51,100 nucleotides of DNA from Oscillospiraceae bacterium (GCA_017515345.1 JAFWFZ010000006.1:1-51100); one strand, 5' to 3'. Shown: positions 34,159 to 42,294, numbered from the stretch's first letter. Made by a program: numbers and translations. Notes: generated by a model not told the origin, from the letters alone.

Positions 34159-35138
34159 CCGATTTTTCCCTCCCGCATGTATTTTGCCAGCTCCTCGGCG
34201 AAATAGGTGATGTACAGGTCCGCTCCGGCGCGATAGGCGGAGGCGGCCATTTCGCAGACGATCCGCTCCTCATCGATCCAGCCGTTTGCCGCGGCGGCCT
34301 TCACCATGGCATATTCGCCGCTGACGCTGTAGGTAGCCATGGGCAGATCGGTGGCGTCCTTGATCTCCCGCACCATGTCGAGGTAGCTCATGGCGGGCTT
34401 CACCATGAGGATGTCCGCGCCCTCCTCCACGTCCAGGAGCGCCTCCTTCATGCCCTCTCTGCGGTTGTGGAAGTCCATCTGATAGCTCTTCCGATCCCCG
34501 AAGGCGGGCGCGGAGTCGGCGGCCTCCCGGAAGGGGCCGTAGAAGGCGGAGGCGTATTTCACCGCGTAGGACATGATGGGAATGTTCGTGAAGCCGTTCG
34601 CGTCCAGCTTCTCCCGGATGGCGCGGACGCGGCCGTCCATCATATCGGAGGGGGCCACCATATCCGCGCCGGCCTGGGCGTGGGAAAGGGCGGCCCGGCT
34701 CAGCAGCTCCAGGGTGGCGTCGTTGTCCACCTCCGTGCCGCAGAGCTGGCCGCAGTGGCCGTGGGAGGTGTACTCGCACATGCACACGTCGGTGATGAGG
34801 CAGAGGTGGGGATACTGCTCCTTCATATGGCGCAGGGCCCGCTGCACCGCGCCGTTTGCGTTCCAGGCGCCGCTGCCGATCTCATCCTTCTTTTCCGGGA
34901 TGCCGAAGAGGAGGATATTCCGCACGCCCGCCTCGGAGAGGGAGTCCAGCTTCTCGTCCATCCTGTCGATGGAATAGCGGTACTGCCCGGGGAGGGACGG
35001 GATCTCCGATTTGATGTCCGTCCCGTCCGTGAAAAACATGGGGTAGATGAGAGTGGAGGGGTCGACCCGCGTCTCCCGCACCATCTTGCGCAGCTTCTCA
35101 CTGCTGCGAAGCCTTCTCGGCCTGACTGTAAGATCCAT
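34155..35138 (-). CDS. hemB: Porphobilinogen synthase (5-aminolevulinate dehydratase)
   Basis: A 327-residue enzyme condensing two 5-aminolevulinates into porphobilinogen. The zinc-type cysteines are C119, C121 and C129 in [14 protein letters not shown]. The Schiff-base lysines are K194 in SYAVKYAS and K247 in LMVKPAMSY. It is therefore the Zn-dependent class. The start is ATG 35138, eight bases after AAGGAG; a GTG at 35159 precedes that site and is rejected. It follows hemA by 31 bases and overlaps hemL by ATGA. Confidence 0.96.
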   Translation of the reverse strand: MDLTVRPRRLRSSEKLRKMVRETRVDPSTLIYPMFFTDGTDIKSEIPSLPGQYRYSIDRMDEKLDSLSEAGVRNILLFGIPEKKDEIGSGAWNANGAVQRALRHMKEQYPHLCLITDVCMCEYTSHGHCGQLCGTEVDNDATLELLSRAALSHAQAGADMVAPSDMMDGRVRAIREKLDANGFTNIPIMSYAVKYASAFYGPFREAADSAPAFGDRKSYQMDFHNRREGMKEALLDVEEGADILMVKPAMSYLDMVREIKDATDLPMATYSVSGEYAMVKAAAANGWIDEERIVCEMAASAYRAGADLYITYFAEELAKYMREGKIG

Positions 35139-35169
35139 TTCCGATCTCTCCTTTGTCACTTTTTATAGG

Positions 35170-36405
35170 TTACGCCTGGTCGCGGAAAACATGCTCCATG
35201 GCCTGCACACATTCCGAAAATACACTGTCCGGCAGACGGGCCCGCAGTCCGAACAGCAGCCGGTTCATCATCCGCTGGGCAGCGCCGTCCACCTCCTTCA
35301 CCAGGTTTTCCTTCTGGTCGCCGGTGAGGGGGATGCCCCGATAGACCGGGGTGAGCCGGGCGTCCACGTCCTTTGCCGCCGTTTCCTTCAGGGACTGGAT
35401 GCGGGGAATCATGTCCTGCCCGTTATACCAGGAGTAGAACTCCCGCTTCTCCTCCTCCAGGATCGACTCCGCCAGGGCGATATTGCGCCGGAGCCTGTCG
35501 CTGGAAACGTCGATATGGAAGGCGTCGATATCATACAGGGTGAAGCCGGGGAGCGCGCCCGCCTCCACCTCGATGTCCCGGGGTACGGCCAGGTCCACCA
35601 GGCAGATGGGCCCGTGGGGCGCCATGGCAGTGAGCTCCGGCACGGTGAGAGTGTAGTTGGGGCTGCTGGTGGCGCTGACCACCAGGTCGCAGGAGGGGAT
35701 GAACCCGTAGCGGTCGGTGTAGTTGATGCGCTTGCAGCCGAAGGGGATGTCCACGATGCCGCTGTGGTACTGTCGAACGGTGACGGTCACGTCCGCGCCT
35801 TTCTGGATGAGGGCGTTGGCGGAGAGCCTGCCCATCATGCCGTTGCCGATGACAAGACATTTCCGCCCTTTCACGTCGAATCCCTGCGCCTCCAGCGCGC
35901 GGAGGGCGGCGTGGATCACGGAGCTGTCCGCGGTGGAGAGGTCCGTCTCCGTCCTGACCCGCTTGCCCGCGGTGACGGCCAGCCGGAACAGCACCTCCAG
36001 CACATGGTCCGCGGCGCAGCAGACTCGGGCCGTCTTCAGGGCGTCGCCCACCTGGGTGAGGATCTGGTCCTCGCCCACGATGCGGGACTCCAGCCCGGCG
36101 GTGAGCCGGAACAGATGCTCCACCGCCTCGTCGTCCCGCCGCTCCACAAAAAACGGCCGGTACGAGTCCGCGTCCACCCCCAAAAAGCCGCACAGCAGCT
36201 CCAGAGGCTTCAGCCCCCGCTCGTGGGGCACGCTGAGCCACCACTCCATGCGGTTGCAGGTGGAGAGGATCACGCTGCCGCTGACGGCGGAGAGCTCCCG
36301 CGCGCGGGCGTATGCCTCTTCCATCATCTTTTTTGTAAAGGAGAAGACGCCGCGCACGTCCAGATTCGCCCGGTTGTGATCCACGCCGATCATCATGACT
36401 GACAT
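35170..36405 (-). CDS. hemA: Glutamyl-tRNA reductase
   Basis: A 411-residue enzyme that reduces glutamyl-tRNA to glutamate-1-semialdehyde with NADPH, the first step of C5 tetrapyrrole synthesis. The catalytic Cys50 is in ILSTCNRME. The substrate domain continues with LFRLTAGLESRIVGEDQILTQV. The NADPH domain has KCLVIGNGMMGRLSANAL (GNGMMG instead of the commoner GAGEM). A C-terminal dimerisation helix region is present. ATG 36405 follows GGAGG at 9 bases; a longer frame from 36483 runs through the riboswitch terminator. It is the first gene of the riboswitch-controlled operon. Confidence 0.95.
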   Translation of the reverse strand: MSVMMIGVDHNRANLDVRGVFSFTKKMMEEAYARARELSAVSGSVILSTCNRMEWWLSVPHERGLKPLELLCGFLGVDADSYRPFFVERRDDEAVEHLFRLTAGLESRIVGEDQILTQVGDALKTARVCCAADHVLEVLFRLAVTAGKRVRTETDLSTADSSVIHAALRALEAQGFDVKGRKCLVIGNGMMGRLSANALIQKGADVTVTVRQYHSGIVDIPFGCKRINYTDRYGFIPSCDLVVSATSSPNYTLTVPELTAMAPHGPICLVDLAVPRDIEVEAGALPGFTLYDIDAFHIDVSSDRLRRNIALAESILEEEKREFYSWYNGQDMIPRIQSLKETAAKDVDARLTPVYRGIPLTGDQKENLVKEVDGAAQRMMNRLLFGLRARLPDSVFSECVQAMEHVFRDQA

Positions 36406-36433
36406 AGCACTGCCTCCACTGTCGTATTTGCGC

Positions 36434-36463
36434 AAAAAAATAACGATGACCAAATGGTCATCG
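36434..36463 (-). terminator. Intrinsic terminator of the hemA leader
   Basis: CGATGACCA and TGGTCATCG (36444-36452 and 36455-36463) form a perfect stem. On the minus strand TTATTTTTTT follows, about 30 bases before hemA. It is the likely expression platform of the upstream cobalamin riboswitch. Confidence 0.85.
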
Positions 36464-36529
36464 CTACAGCCGGCTGTTCCCATAGCGCGATGGAAAGGCG
36501 GACTGCCGGTCCGTCCGATCCGTCATCCG

Positions 36530-36712
36530 CAGCAGGTCTTCTGACTCGCGCCCCTCGGTCTCCCGGCTGGCCGATCGAGCCTTCTCGGGTCACCCCAATG
36601 GCAGACTTGCGTCTCCGATCGACCATAGGCGCTCACAGCGGCGGTACCGTCCGTGGATTGCACACGGTTCCCTATTCTCCCTCGCCGGTCATGACCGGCT
36701 AAGGCACTGCGG
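36530..36712 (-). promoter_or_regulatory. Cobalamin riboswitch upstream of hemA
   Basis: Read on the minus strand the element has all conserved parts in order. They are the P1 strand CCGCAG, a GCCGGTCATGACCGGC hairpin, AATAGGGAACC, GTGTGCAATCCACGG, CCGCCGCTGTGAG, the GCCATTGGGGTGACCCGAG and AAGGC block, and the B12 box AGTCAGAAGACCTGC running into CTGCGG, which closes P1. Family knowledge says adenosylcobalamin binding turns expression off. Here it would shut the tetrapyrrole operon through the terminator at 36434-36463. Confidence 0.92.
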
Positions 36713-36751
36713 CTTATATACGCCGCCCAGGGGCGGCGGTTTCTGCCAGAT

Positions 36752-36780
36752 ATTCTAACACCGCGGCGGGGCCTTGTCTA
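36752..36780 (-). promoter_or_regulatory. Promoter of the tetrapyrrole operon
   Basis: On the minus strand TAGACA (36780-36775) and TAGAAT (36757-36752) are 17 bases apart. The start would fall about 30 bases before riboswitch P1, with a GC-rich hairpin (CGCCGCCC/GGGCGGCG, 36721-36738) between. Confidence 0.7.
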
Positions 36781-36879
36781 CCGGTTTCGGGGAAAAGATA
36801 CGGTTTTTGAGGCAAAAGGGGAACTTTTTCGCTGCCGGAGCGTCCTAATGGACATAGAAAGAGGAAAGGAGCGATCCCC

Positions 36880-37971
36880 ATGAAAAGATTATCTGCGATC
36901 CTTCTCTGTATCGTGCTCCTCCTGGGCCTGTGCGCCTGCGGCGGCAAAGCCGCGAACAGCTCCGCGCCCGCGGCGCCTATGCCCAGCAGCGCGCCTGCCG
37001 CCGCCAGCTCCGCCCCCGCCTATGACAGCGGCTACTATGAGAGCGCCGACAGCGCGCCCATGGAGAGCGCGGAGGCGGAAAAGGGCGAATCCGGCCTCCT
37101 GACCGTCATCACCCGGAACGACGCCCTCTCCGACAAGATGATCTACTCCGCCAGCGCCCGGGTAGAGACCACGGATTTTGAGGGCAGCGTGCAGAAGACT
37201 TACGACCTGGTGGAACGGTTCGGCGGATTCTTTGAGGACTCTTACATCCGGGGCGCCGACTACCGCAGCGAGTATTACGGGTACCAGACCTATCGGGAGG
37301 CACAGTTCACCATCCGGGTCCCAAAGGACAATTACACCGGCCTCACGGAGAGCCTGGAGAGCCTGGGCAGCGTCACGAGCCTGCAGTCTACGGCGGTGAA
37401 CATCTCCCCGCAGTACACCGATGCCCAGGCGCGTCTGTCCGTCTATGAGGCGGAGGAGCAGCGGCTCATCGCCATGATGGACAAGGCCGACACGGTGGAG
37501 GACCTCATCACCATCGAGAGCCGCCTGGCGGACGTGCGCTATGAGATCGAGGCGATCACCAGCACCCTGCGCAACTGGCAGAACGAGATCGACTATTCCA
37601 CCGTGACCCTGACCATCAAGGAGGTGGAGGAGATCCGCGAGCGGGTGGAGTATCAGCGCACCTTCGGAGAAGAGCTGCGGGACGGCTTCCTGTCCACCCT
37701 GAAGGCCACAGGGCGGTTCTTCAAAAACCTCTTCAGGTGGATCGTGGTGAACCTGCCCGTACTGGTGGTGCTGGCGGTGGTCGTTTTCCTGCTGGTGCTG
37801 CTCATCCGGGCTCTGCGCCGCCGCGCCCTCCGGAGGCGGACGGAGGAGTGGGGCGCCGAAACGCCCCCGGCGAAGGTGAAAAAGGAGAAGAAGCGGAAGG
37901 GCCGCGGCCGGAAGAACGCGGAGCCGACGCTTCCGGAGTCGGATCAGCCTCCGGAGCCGCCCGCGGAATGA
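36880..37971 (+). CDS. DUF4349 domain lipoprotein
   Basis: A 363-residue membrane-associated protein. The signal peptide with lipobox LCAC (Cys20) is followed by an Ala/Ser/Pro-rich linker. The DUF4349 region follows from about residue 85 (MIYSASARVETTDFEGSVQKTYDLVERFGGFFEDS, FTIRVPKDNYTGLTESLESLGSVTSLQSTAVNIS). A coiled-coil hairpin (about 185-260) comes next, then a membrane helix (VVNLPVLVVLAVVVFLLVLLI), and a Lys/Arg-rich cytoplasmic tail. The combination of lipid anchor and membrane helix is typical of the family, whose function is not established. AAGGAG lies before the ATG. It is divergent from the tetrapyrrole operon. Confidence 0.85.
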   Translation: MKRLSAILLCIVLLLGLCACGGKAANSSAPAAPMPSSAPAAASSAPAYDSGYYESADSAPMESAEAEKGESGLLTVITRNDALSDKMIYSASARVETTDFEGSVQKTYDLVERFGGFFEDSYIRGADYRSEYYGYQTYREAQFTIRVPKDNYTGLTESLESLGSVTSLQSTAVNISPQYTDAQARLSVYEAEEQRLIAMMDKADTVEDLITIESRLADVRYEIEAITSTLRNWQNEIDYSTVTLTIKEVEEIRERVEYQRTFGEELRDGFLSTLKATGRFFKNLFRWIVVNLPVLVVLAVVVFLLVLLIRALRRRALRRRTEEWGAETPPAKVKKEKKRKGRGRKNAEPTLPESDQPPEPPAE

Positions 37972-38002
37972 GCCGCTGTTCGGCAGATCCACAGACATGA
38001 AA

Positions 38003-38039
38003 ACCGGCCCGAACGAATGTTCGGGCCGGTGCTGTTTTT
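38003..38039 (+). terminator. Bidirectional intrinsic terminator
   Basis: ACCGGCCCGAAC (38003-38014) pairs perfectly with GTTCGGGCCGGT (38019-38030), followed by GCTGTTTTT. It separates the convergent DUF4349 and URO-D family genes. Confidence 0.85.
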
Positions 38040-38061
38040 GCAGCGGAAAAGTATCAGCCGA

Positions 38062-39042
38062 TCAGTGGGTCTTGTACCAGTTGCGGACGTGATCCTCGTA
38101 ATACTGCTTGATGAGCTCGCCCTGGGGATTGGGCTTGCCGCCGAAGCCGCCGGCGTGGACGGAGAAGGTGGCGCGGCCGCCGGGGAGGAAGGTGTTGCAG
38201 TACTCGTCCATGTGGGCGATCAGCTCGTCGTCGGTGTAATGGGCCGCGGCCAAGTTGTCCCAGCCGCCCTCAAGCGTCAGGCGGTCGCCGTACTTTTTCT
38301 TGATCCCGGCGCAGTCATTGGAGGTCTGGAAGGGGTTCCAGCCCACAACGCCGATCTCCAGCCAATCCTCCACGAACTGCTCGGACCGGCCGCAGTCGTG
38401 GCGGACGATGCGGCAGCCGTTCTCACGGACGATGTCGCAGTGGAGCTTGTGGAAGGGCTTGAAGATCTCATGGTAGATATCCAGGGAGAAGAAGGGCGCG
38501 CGGTAGGCGGCGTCGTCGTCCATGAGGATGTAGATATCCGGCTTCAGATACTGCATCTGCTTTTTCAGCACCATGGTGTAGAACTTGGAGATCTCGGTCA
38601 GCAGGGCGATGACCTCCTCCGGCTCCTCATAGCAGGCCAGAAGAGCGCCCTCGAACCCCATGAGGCTCACCAGGGATAGGAAGTAGTCGCCGCCGTCCAC
38701 GCAGAGGCACATCTTGCTCCGGTCCACGGTCTCCTCGCGCTTTTTGTAATAGCCCTCCCAGTCGCGGCCGGTGGTGTCACGGATCTTGAGGATATCACGC
38801 CACTTGGTGATATCGTCGATCAGGATCTCGCCGGGCTTGGGCATGGCGCCGTAGTTGATCTCCGCGGAGCCCACGTAGGTGACGCCCAGGCTGGTGACGA
38901 AAGGCTTACCGTCGGGGAGGCTGTTGGGAGTCAGCATCTCGTCGGTAACCGGCATCATGTAGGGGTCGAAGAACGAGGGGACATACTCAGGAATCTCCCC
39001 GTCCAGGGTGCGGATATAGTTTTCTTTCGGTGACAGTGTCAT
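38062..39042 (-). CDS. Uroporphyrinogen decarboxylase (URO-D) family methyltransferase
   Basis: A 326-residue TIM-barrel protein of the URO-D superfamily. It lacks the N-terminal RQAGRY motif of true HemE. It instead resembles corrinoid-dependent methyltransferases (MtaA/MtbA-like) that move methyl groups between a corrinoid protein and a thiol. A possible metal site is IVRHDCGRSEQF (His-x-Cys-Gly). The last cysteine seen in MtaA relatives is not obvious: FSVHAGGFGGKP occurs at the expected place. ATG 39042 has GGAGG at 7 bases; ATG 39045 is the alternative. No corrinoid protein or methyltransferase partner is adjacent. The promoter region carries two direct repeats. Confidence 0.82.
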   Translation of the reverse strand: MTLSPKENYIRTLDGEIPEYVPSFFDPYMMPVTDEMLTPNSLPDGKPFVTSLGVTYVGSAEINYGAMPKPGEILIDDITKWRDILKIRDTTGRDWEGYYKKREETVDRSKMCLCVDGGDYFLSLVSLMGFEGALLACYEEPEEVIALLTEISKFYTMVLKKQMQYLKPDIYILMDDDAAYRAPFFSLDIYHEIFKPFHKLHCDIVRENGCRIVRHDCGRSEQFVEDWLEIGVVGWNPFQTSNDCAGIKKKYGDRLTLEGGWDNLAAAHYTDDELIAHMDEYCNTFLPGGRATFSVHAGGFGGKPNPQGELIKQYYEDHVRNWYKTH

Positions 39043-39149
39043 CATCAATCCTCCATTCGTTTTCTGTCGCGCCGTCCACAGAGCAGGCCGCTTTCGGCAG
39101 GCCTGTACGGAAATGAACACAACTTCACATTTTATAAAAATATATTAAC

Positions 39150-39177
39150 ATTGTAGTATTTTTATCATCACTTGTCA
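39150..39177 (-). promoter_or_regulatory. Promoter of the URO-D family gene
   Basis: On the minus strand TGACAA (39177-39172) and TACAAT (39155-39150) are 16 bases apart in an AT-rich stretch, leaving a leader of about 100 bases. The -35 is poor, which suits activator-dependent transcription. Confidence 0.55.
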
Positions 39178-39226
39178 CTATGCTTTCAGTACAGCTTATG
39201 TAATTGAATTCTATGCTTTCTGCACA
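39178..39226 (-). repeat. Two direct repeats, putative activator sites
   Basis: On the minus strand TGTACTGAAAGCATAG (39193-39178) and TGTGCAGAAAGCATAG (39226-39211) match at 14 of 16 positions and are 33 bases apart, about three helical turns. The proximal copy abuts the -35 element of the promoter at 39150-39177. Confidence 0.6.
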
Positions 39227-39290
39227 AAAGACGCCCCAGACAGAAAACCGCGGAGAGAAACTCGTCTCCCCGCGGCCGTATTTGCGCTGC

Positions 39291-40463
39291 TCAGCTTCGG
39301 ATCGCTGAAAGGATCCGCCAGGCCTCCCCGTCGGGCGTGTCGGAGCCCAGATAGAGCCGGACGCAGTACCCGTTCCAGCGGAAGGTGATGTGCTGGCTCG
39401 CCTCAAAGGCGCTGCGCACCGTCTCCTCCGTGAGCTCAGAGAGCTCGTACTCCGCCTCCGCCAGCTCATAGGCATCCGGCCGGGCGTCCACCCGCCACCA
39501 GATGCGCCGGATCTCCGGCCCCTCGTAGCCGTACAGCACCTGTCCCGGAGCGAGCCCGGCTGCGTAGGCCCCCTCGAACCAGAGGAAGGAGCCGTCCTCC
39601 AGGGCGCCGTTCCCGTCGGTGAGCAGATAGCCCAGCGCTTCCAGATCGGGGACGCAGGCCGCAGCCTCCGGCGGCAGCTCGTCGGCGCCGATCCAGGTGA
39701 TGACGCTGCCGCGGTACATCCCGAACCGGCTCAGGTCGATGGGATGATCCCAGAACCAGTCCAGGAGCGCGACCACGTCCTCATAGCTGTCGTTCCAGGA
39801 ACCGGCGACCCGGGTCCAGACCCCGTCCCGCTCCCAGGTGAGATACTTTCCGCCCCCCGGTTCCAGGGCAGCCTCGACGGAGATGCCGTCCCGCACCGTT
39901 ACGGTGACTGCGTCGGACAGGGGCAGGCCGTTTTCATCCACGACCACTACGTCGCTCGCCTCCCGCACCGGCTGCGGTGCGGCGATGACGGTCAGGTCGC
40001 TGTAGTCATCCATGCTGCCCCGCCTGTGCCAGCTCAGCCGCGCCGCGTAGAGGCTGCCGTCCTCCATGTACTCGCCCTGGGCGGAGAACAGGGGGTGCTC
40101 CGGCATATCCGGGATCACGCCCTCCGCCTCCAGCGCCTCCCGCTGGTCATCAAAGGAGCGGGTATCCGCAAAGGGGGCGATCATGGTGGCCATGTCTGAG
40201 GAGACGCCGGAACCGTCCGGTGCAACGCAGTTTTTAAAGTAATCGGCGGCGGCAGAACCTTCCGACTGCCCCGCCTGCTGCCCGTTCCCCGGGCCGCCGA
40301 AGACGCGGGGGATCAGCAGTACCCCCGCGAGGATGCACACGCAGGCCGCTGCCGCGACCCAGCCGATGCTGCGCTTCCGCCTTTTCACAGGCTCGCAGTC
40401 CGCCTCCGCAATGAGGCTCTCGTCCACGAAGCCCACCGCCTCCAGCATCACAGTGCCGTTCAT
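39291..40463 (-). CDS. Membrane protein, probable anti-sigma factor of the adjacent ECF sigma
   Basis: A 390-residue protein with a short cytoplasmic N terminus (1-32) containing charged KRRKRS. One membrane helix follows (about 33-55, SIGWVAAAACVCILAGVLLIP), then a large extracytoplasmic domain. The domain is rich in acidic and aromatic residues, with no recognised enzyme motif. The single-helix layout and the 4-base overlap with the ECF sigma gene indicate an anti-sigma or sensory partner. A zinc-binding HxxxCxxC motif is not present, so it is not a ZAS-type anti-sigma factor. Confidence 0.65.
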   Translation of the reverse strand: MNGTVMLEAVGFVDESLIAEADCEPVKRRKRSIGWVAAAACVCILAGVLLIPRVFGGPGNGQQAGQSEGSAAADYFKNCVAPDGSGVSSDMATMIAPFADTRSFDDQREALEAEGVIPDMPEHPLFSAQGEYMEDGSLYAARLSWHRRGSMDDYSDLTVIAAPQPVREASDVVVVDENGLPLSDAVTVTVRDGISVEAALEPGGGKYLTWERDGVWTRVAGSWNDSYEDVVALLDWFWDHPIDLSRFGMYRGSVITWIGADELPPEAAACVPDLEALGYLLTDGNGALEDGSFLWFEGAYAAGLAPGQVLYGYEGPEIRRIWWRVDARPDAYELAEAEYELSELTEETVRSAFEASQHITFRWNGYCVRLYLGSDTPDGEAWRILSAIRS

Positions 40464-41014
40464 ATCCTATATCCCTCCTTCTCCAGGAACGCGCGCAGCT
40501 CCTTCCGGCAGCGGTGGAGCGTGGTTTTTACCTTGCTCTGTCCGATGCCGAGCCGCCGGGCGATGTCCCCGATCGTGTCCATGTACCAGTATCGCCGCAG
40601 GAAGATGATCCGCTTTTCCGCGGTCAGCGTCCGGAGCCAGCGGCCGATCGTCTCCCCCAGGAGCCGGGCGTCCGCCGCCTCCTCCGGTCCGCCGGAGGCG
40701 GGGATGCATTCCGCCATCTCGTCGGTGAGTTCCGTGAGGGACTGCTTTGCCCGCGCGCGGCTCCGGCACCGGTCAATGGCCAGATGCCGCGTGATGCGGG
40801 CCAGGTAGGGGTAGAGGTACGATGCCGGCTCGTGGGGCGGGATGGAATTCCACGCGGCAAGGTATGTCTCGCTGACGCATTCCTCGGCGTCCTTCTCGTC
40901 TTCCAGGATCCGGTCCGCCAGCAGACGCAGGCGCGCGCCGTATTTTTCCGCGGTCAGCTCGATGGCGTCCTCGCTGCGGGCAAAGTACAGCGCCACGATC
41001 TCCCGATCCTCCAT
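40460..41014 (-). CDS. ECF-type RNA polymerase sigma factor
   Basis: A 184-residue sigma-70 factor. Region 2 runs DREIVALYFARSEDAIELTAEKYG to EDEKDAEECVSETYLAAWNSIPP. The linker RITRHLAIDRCRSRARAK follows. Region 4 is LTAEKRIIFLRRYWYMDTIGDIARRLGIGQSKVKTTLHRCRKELR. ATG 41014 has GGAGG at 8 bases; the longer frame starts before this site. It overlaps its partner gene by ATGA, and a likely self-regulated promoter lies upstream. The signal is unknown. Confidence 0.92.
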   Translation of the reverse strand: MEDREIVALYFARSEDAIELTAEKYGARLRLLADRILEDEKDAEECVSETYLAAWNSIPPHEPASYLYPYLARITRHLAIDRCRSRARAKQSLTELTDEMAECIPASGGPEEAADARLLGETIGRWLRTLTAEKRIIFLRRYWYMDTIGDIARRLGIGQSKVKTTLHRCRKELRAFLEKEGYRI

Positions 41015-41052
41015 GACTCCGCCTCCTTTCGCTTTTCTGGGAGCTCTCACCC

Positions 41053-41084
41053 ATTATAGCGAGAAAACCGGCCGAAGGGTTACA
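41053..41084 (-). promoter_or_regulatory. Candidate ECF and sigma-A promoters of the sigma gene
   Basis: On the minus strand TGTAACC (from 41084) is followed after 16 bases by CGCTAT, a spacing and GTAAC-type -35 seen in ECF self-promoters. A perfect TATAAT (41058-41053) overlaps it. Confidence 0.45.
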
Positions 41085-41186
41085 AAAAAGAGACGCCGGA
41101 TGCTTTTCGCGTCCGCCCGCTCCATTTGCCGATGATCGCCCGCCAATGACGCCGCGCCCTGTTTACCCGCGCCGCGGTCCGGCGCA

Positions 41187-41215
41187 TTGACTTCTTCCGA
41201 AAAAAATGGTATAAA
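41187..41215 (+). promoter_or_regulatory. Sigma-A promoter of the SDR gene
   Basis: TTGACT (41187-41192) and TATAAA (41210-41215) are 17 bases apart, near consensus. A structured leader of about 120 bases separates it from the ATG. Confidence 0.8.
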
Positions 41216-41346
41216 AGCAACAGGTTTTTGCCGCCGCCGGGGGAGAGCAAAAGTCCCGCGCAGCGGAAAGCGCGGCAGCGGACGAGTCCCCGCGGCGCCA
41301 GTCTGACAGAGCGGGGCGGCAGGACTATTGAACGGGAGGTTTTAAA

Positions 41347-42246
41347 ATGTTTGATCTATCCAACACATGTCTGAAAAAGGGCTCGCTGACCGGTGAGGTC
41401 GCTGTGATCACCGGCTCCACCAGCAACGTGGGCAAGGGCTTTGCCCAGGCGCTGGCCTGGGCGGGGGCCAAGGTGGTCATCGTGGGGCGCAGCGCGGCTC
41501 GCGGCGCCGCGGTGGCCGAGGAAATCAATGCCGATAACGGCGCCGGCACCGCGATCTTCGTGCAGGCCGATGTGGCCGTGGAGGAGGACGTCGCCCGCCT
41601 GAAGGAGGAGGCCGTCGCCGCCTTCGGCAAGGTTGACATCCTCATCAACAACGCCATGGACATGTCCCTGAACGGGTCCATCCTGGAATCCACGGTGGAG
41701 GAGCTTGACCGGGCCTGCGCCATCTCTGTCCGGGCCTTCATGCTGACTGCCCACGCCTTCGTTCCCGATATGATCGGGCGCGGCCACGGGACCGTCACCT
41801 ATTCCACCACCCAGTTCCACTATGTCCCCGGCATGCTGGGCGGCAGCGTTTACACCGCGTCCAAGGCTGCGGCCACCTCCGCCGCCATGTCCCTCGCCAA
41901 CGAGGTGAAGGGAACCGGCGTCAACGTGTTCTGCTTCTGCCCCGCCGGCGTCGGCGCGGTGAATCCCGCGTCCCAGAAGGAGATCACCGAGGAGATGAAG
42001 AACATGCGCATGCCCGGCTTTGCGGGCATGATCACGCCGGAGGCCTCCGGCGCCGCCATGGTCTGGATGCTCCTCCGCGCCGCGGAGATGCACGGCACCG
42101 GCACCATGGTGGGCGACGTTCTGATGGCCATGGATTATCCCTTCCCCTGCCCGGAGACGCTGAATAAGGGGCCGCGCCATTATGTGGAGGAGATGCCGCT
42201 TACGCTGACCTTCTGCTATATGGGCCACGGTTTCCCGGAGAAGTGA
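41347..42246 (+). CDS. Short-chain dehydrogenase/reductase
   Basis: A 299-residue SDR oxidoreductase. The cofactor loop is ITGSTSNVGKG (21-31), NNA begins at 101, a serine lies in the TYSTTQFHY stretch, and the catalytic pair is Y169 and K173 in YTASK. The C-terminal extension (PFPCPETLNKGPRHYVEEMPLTLTFCYMGHG) is longer than in classical SDRs and may shape the active site. GGGAGG precedes the ATG. It is monocistronic between a strong promoter and a terminator. The substrate is not evident. Confidence 0.9.
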   Translation: MFDLSNTCLKKGSLTGEVAVITGSTSNVGKGFAQALAWAGAKVVIVGRSAARGAAVAEEINADNGAGTAIFVQADVAVEEDVARLKEEAVAAFGKVDILINNAMDMSLNGSILESTVEELDRACAISVRAFMLTAHAFVPDMIGRGHGTVTYSTTQFHYVPGMLGGSVYTASKAAATSAAMSLANEVKGTGVNVFCFCPAGVGAVNPASQKEITEEMKNMRMPGFAGMITPEASGAAMVWMLLRAAEMHGTGTMVGDVLMAMDYPFPCPETLNKGPRHYVEEMPLTLTFCYMGHGFPEK

Positions 42247-42294
42247 GCCGGAGAGGGAAATAAACCCTTCAAAGCATAAAACAGGAAGCCGGAG

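Larger units (their letters stand above)
41015..41346. other. Intergenic region between the ECF sigma gene and the SDR gene
   Basis: This 332-base divergent region holds the candidate sigma-gene promoters (41053-41084), the strong SDR promoter (41187-41215) and a GC-rich SDR leader of about 120 bases. The leader contains CCGCGC/GCGCGG (about 41256-41275) and an outer AGTCC/GGACT pairing. I see no protein gene in it. Confidence 0.6.

Noticed and set aside
38062..39042. hemE (uroporphyrinogen decarboxylase) completing the heme pathway
   Set aside because: The RQAGRY substrate motif of HemE is missing and the His-x-Cys-Gly motif of methyltransferases is present.
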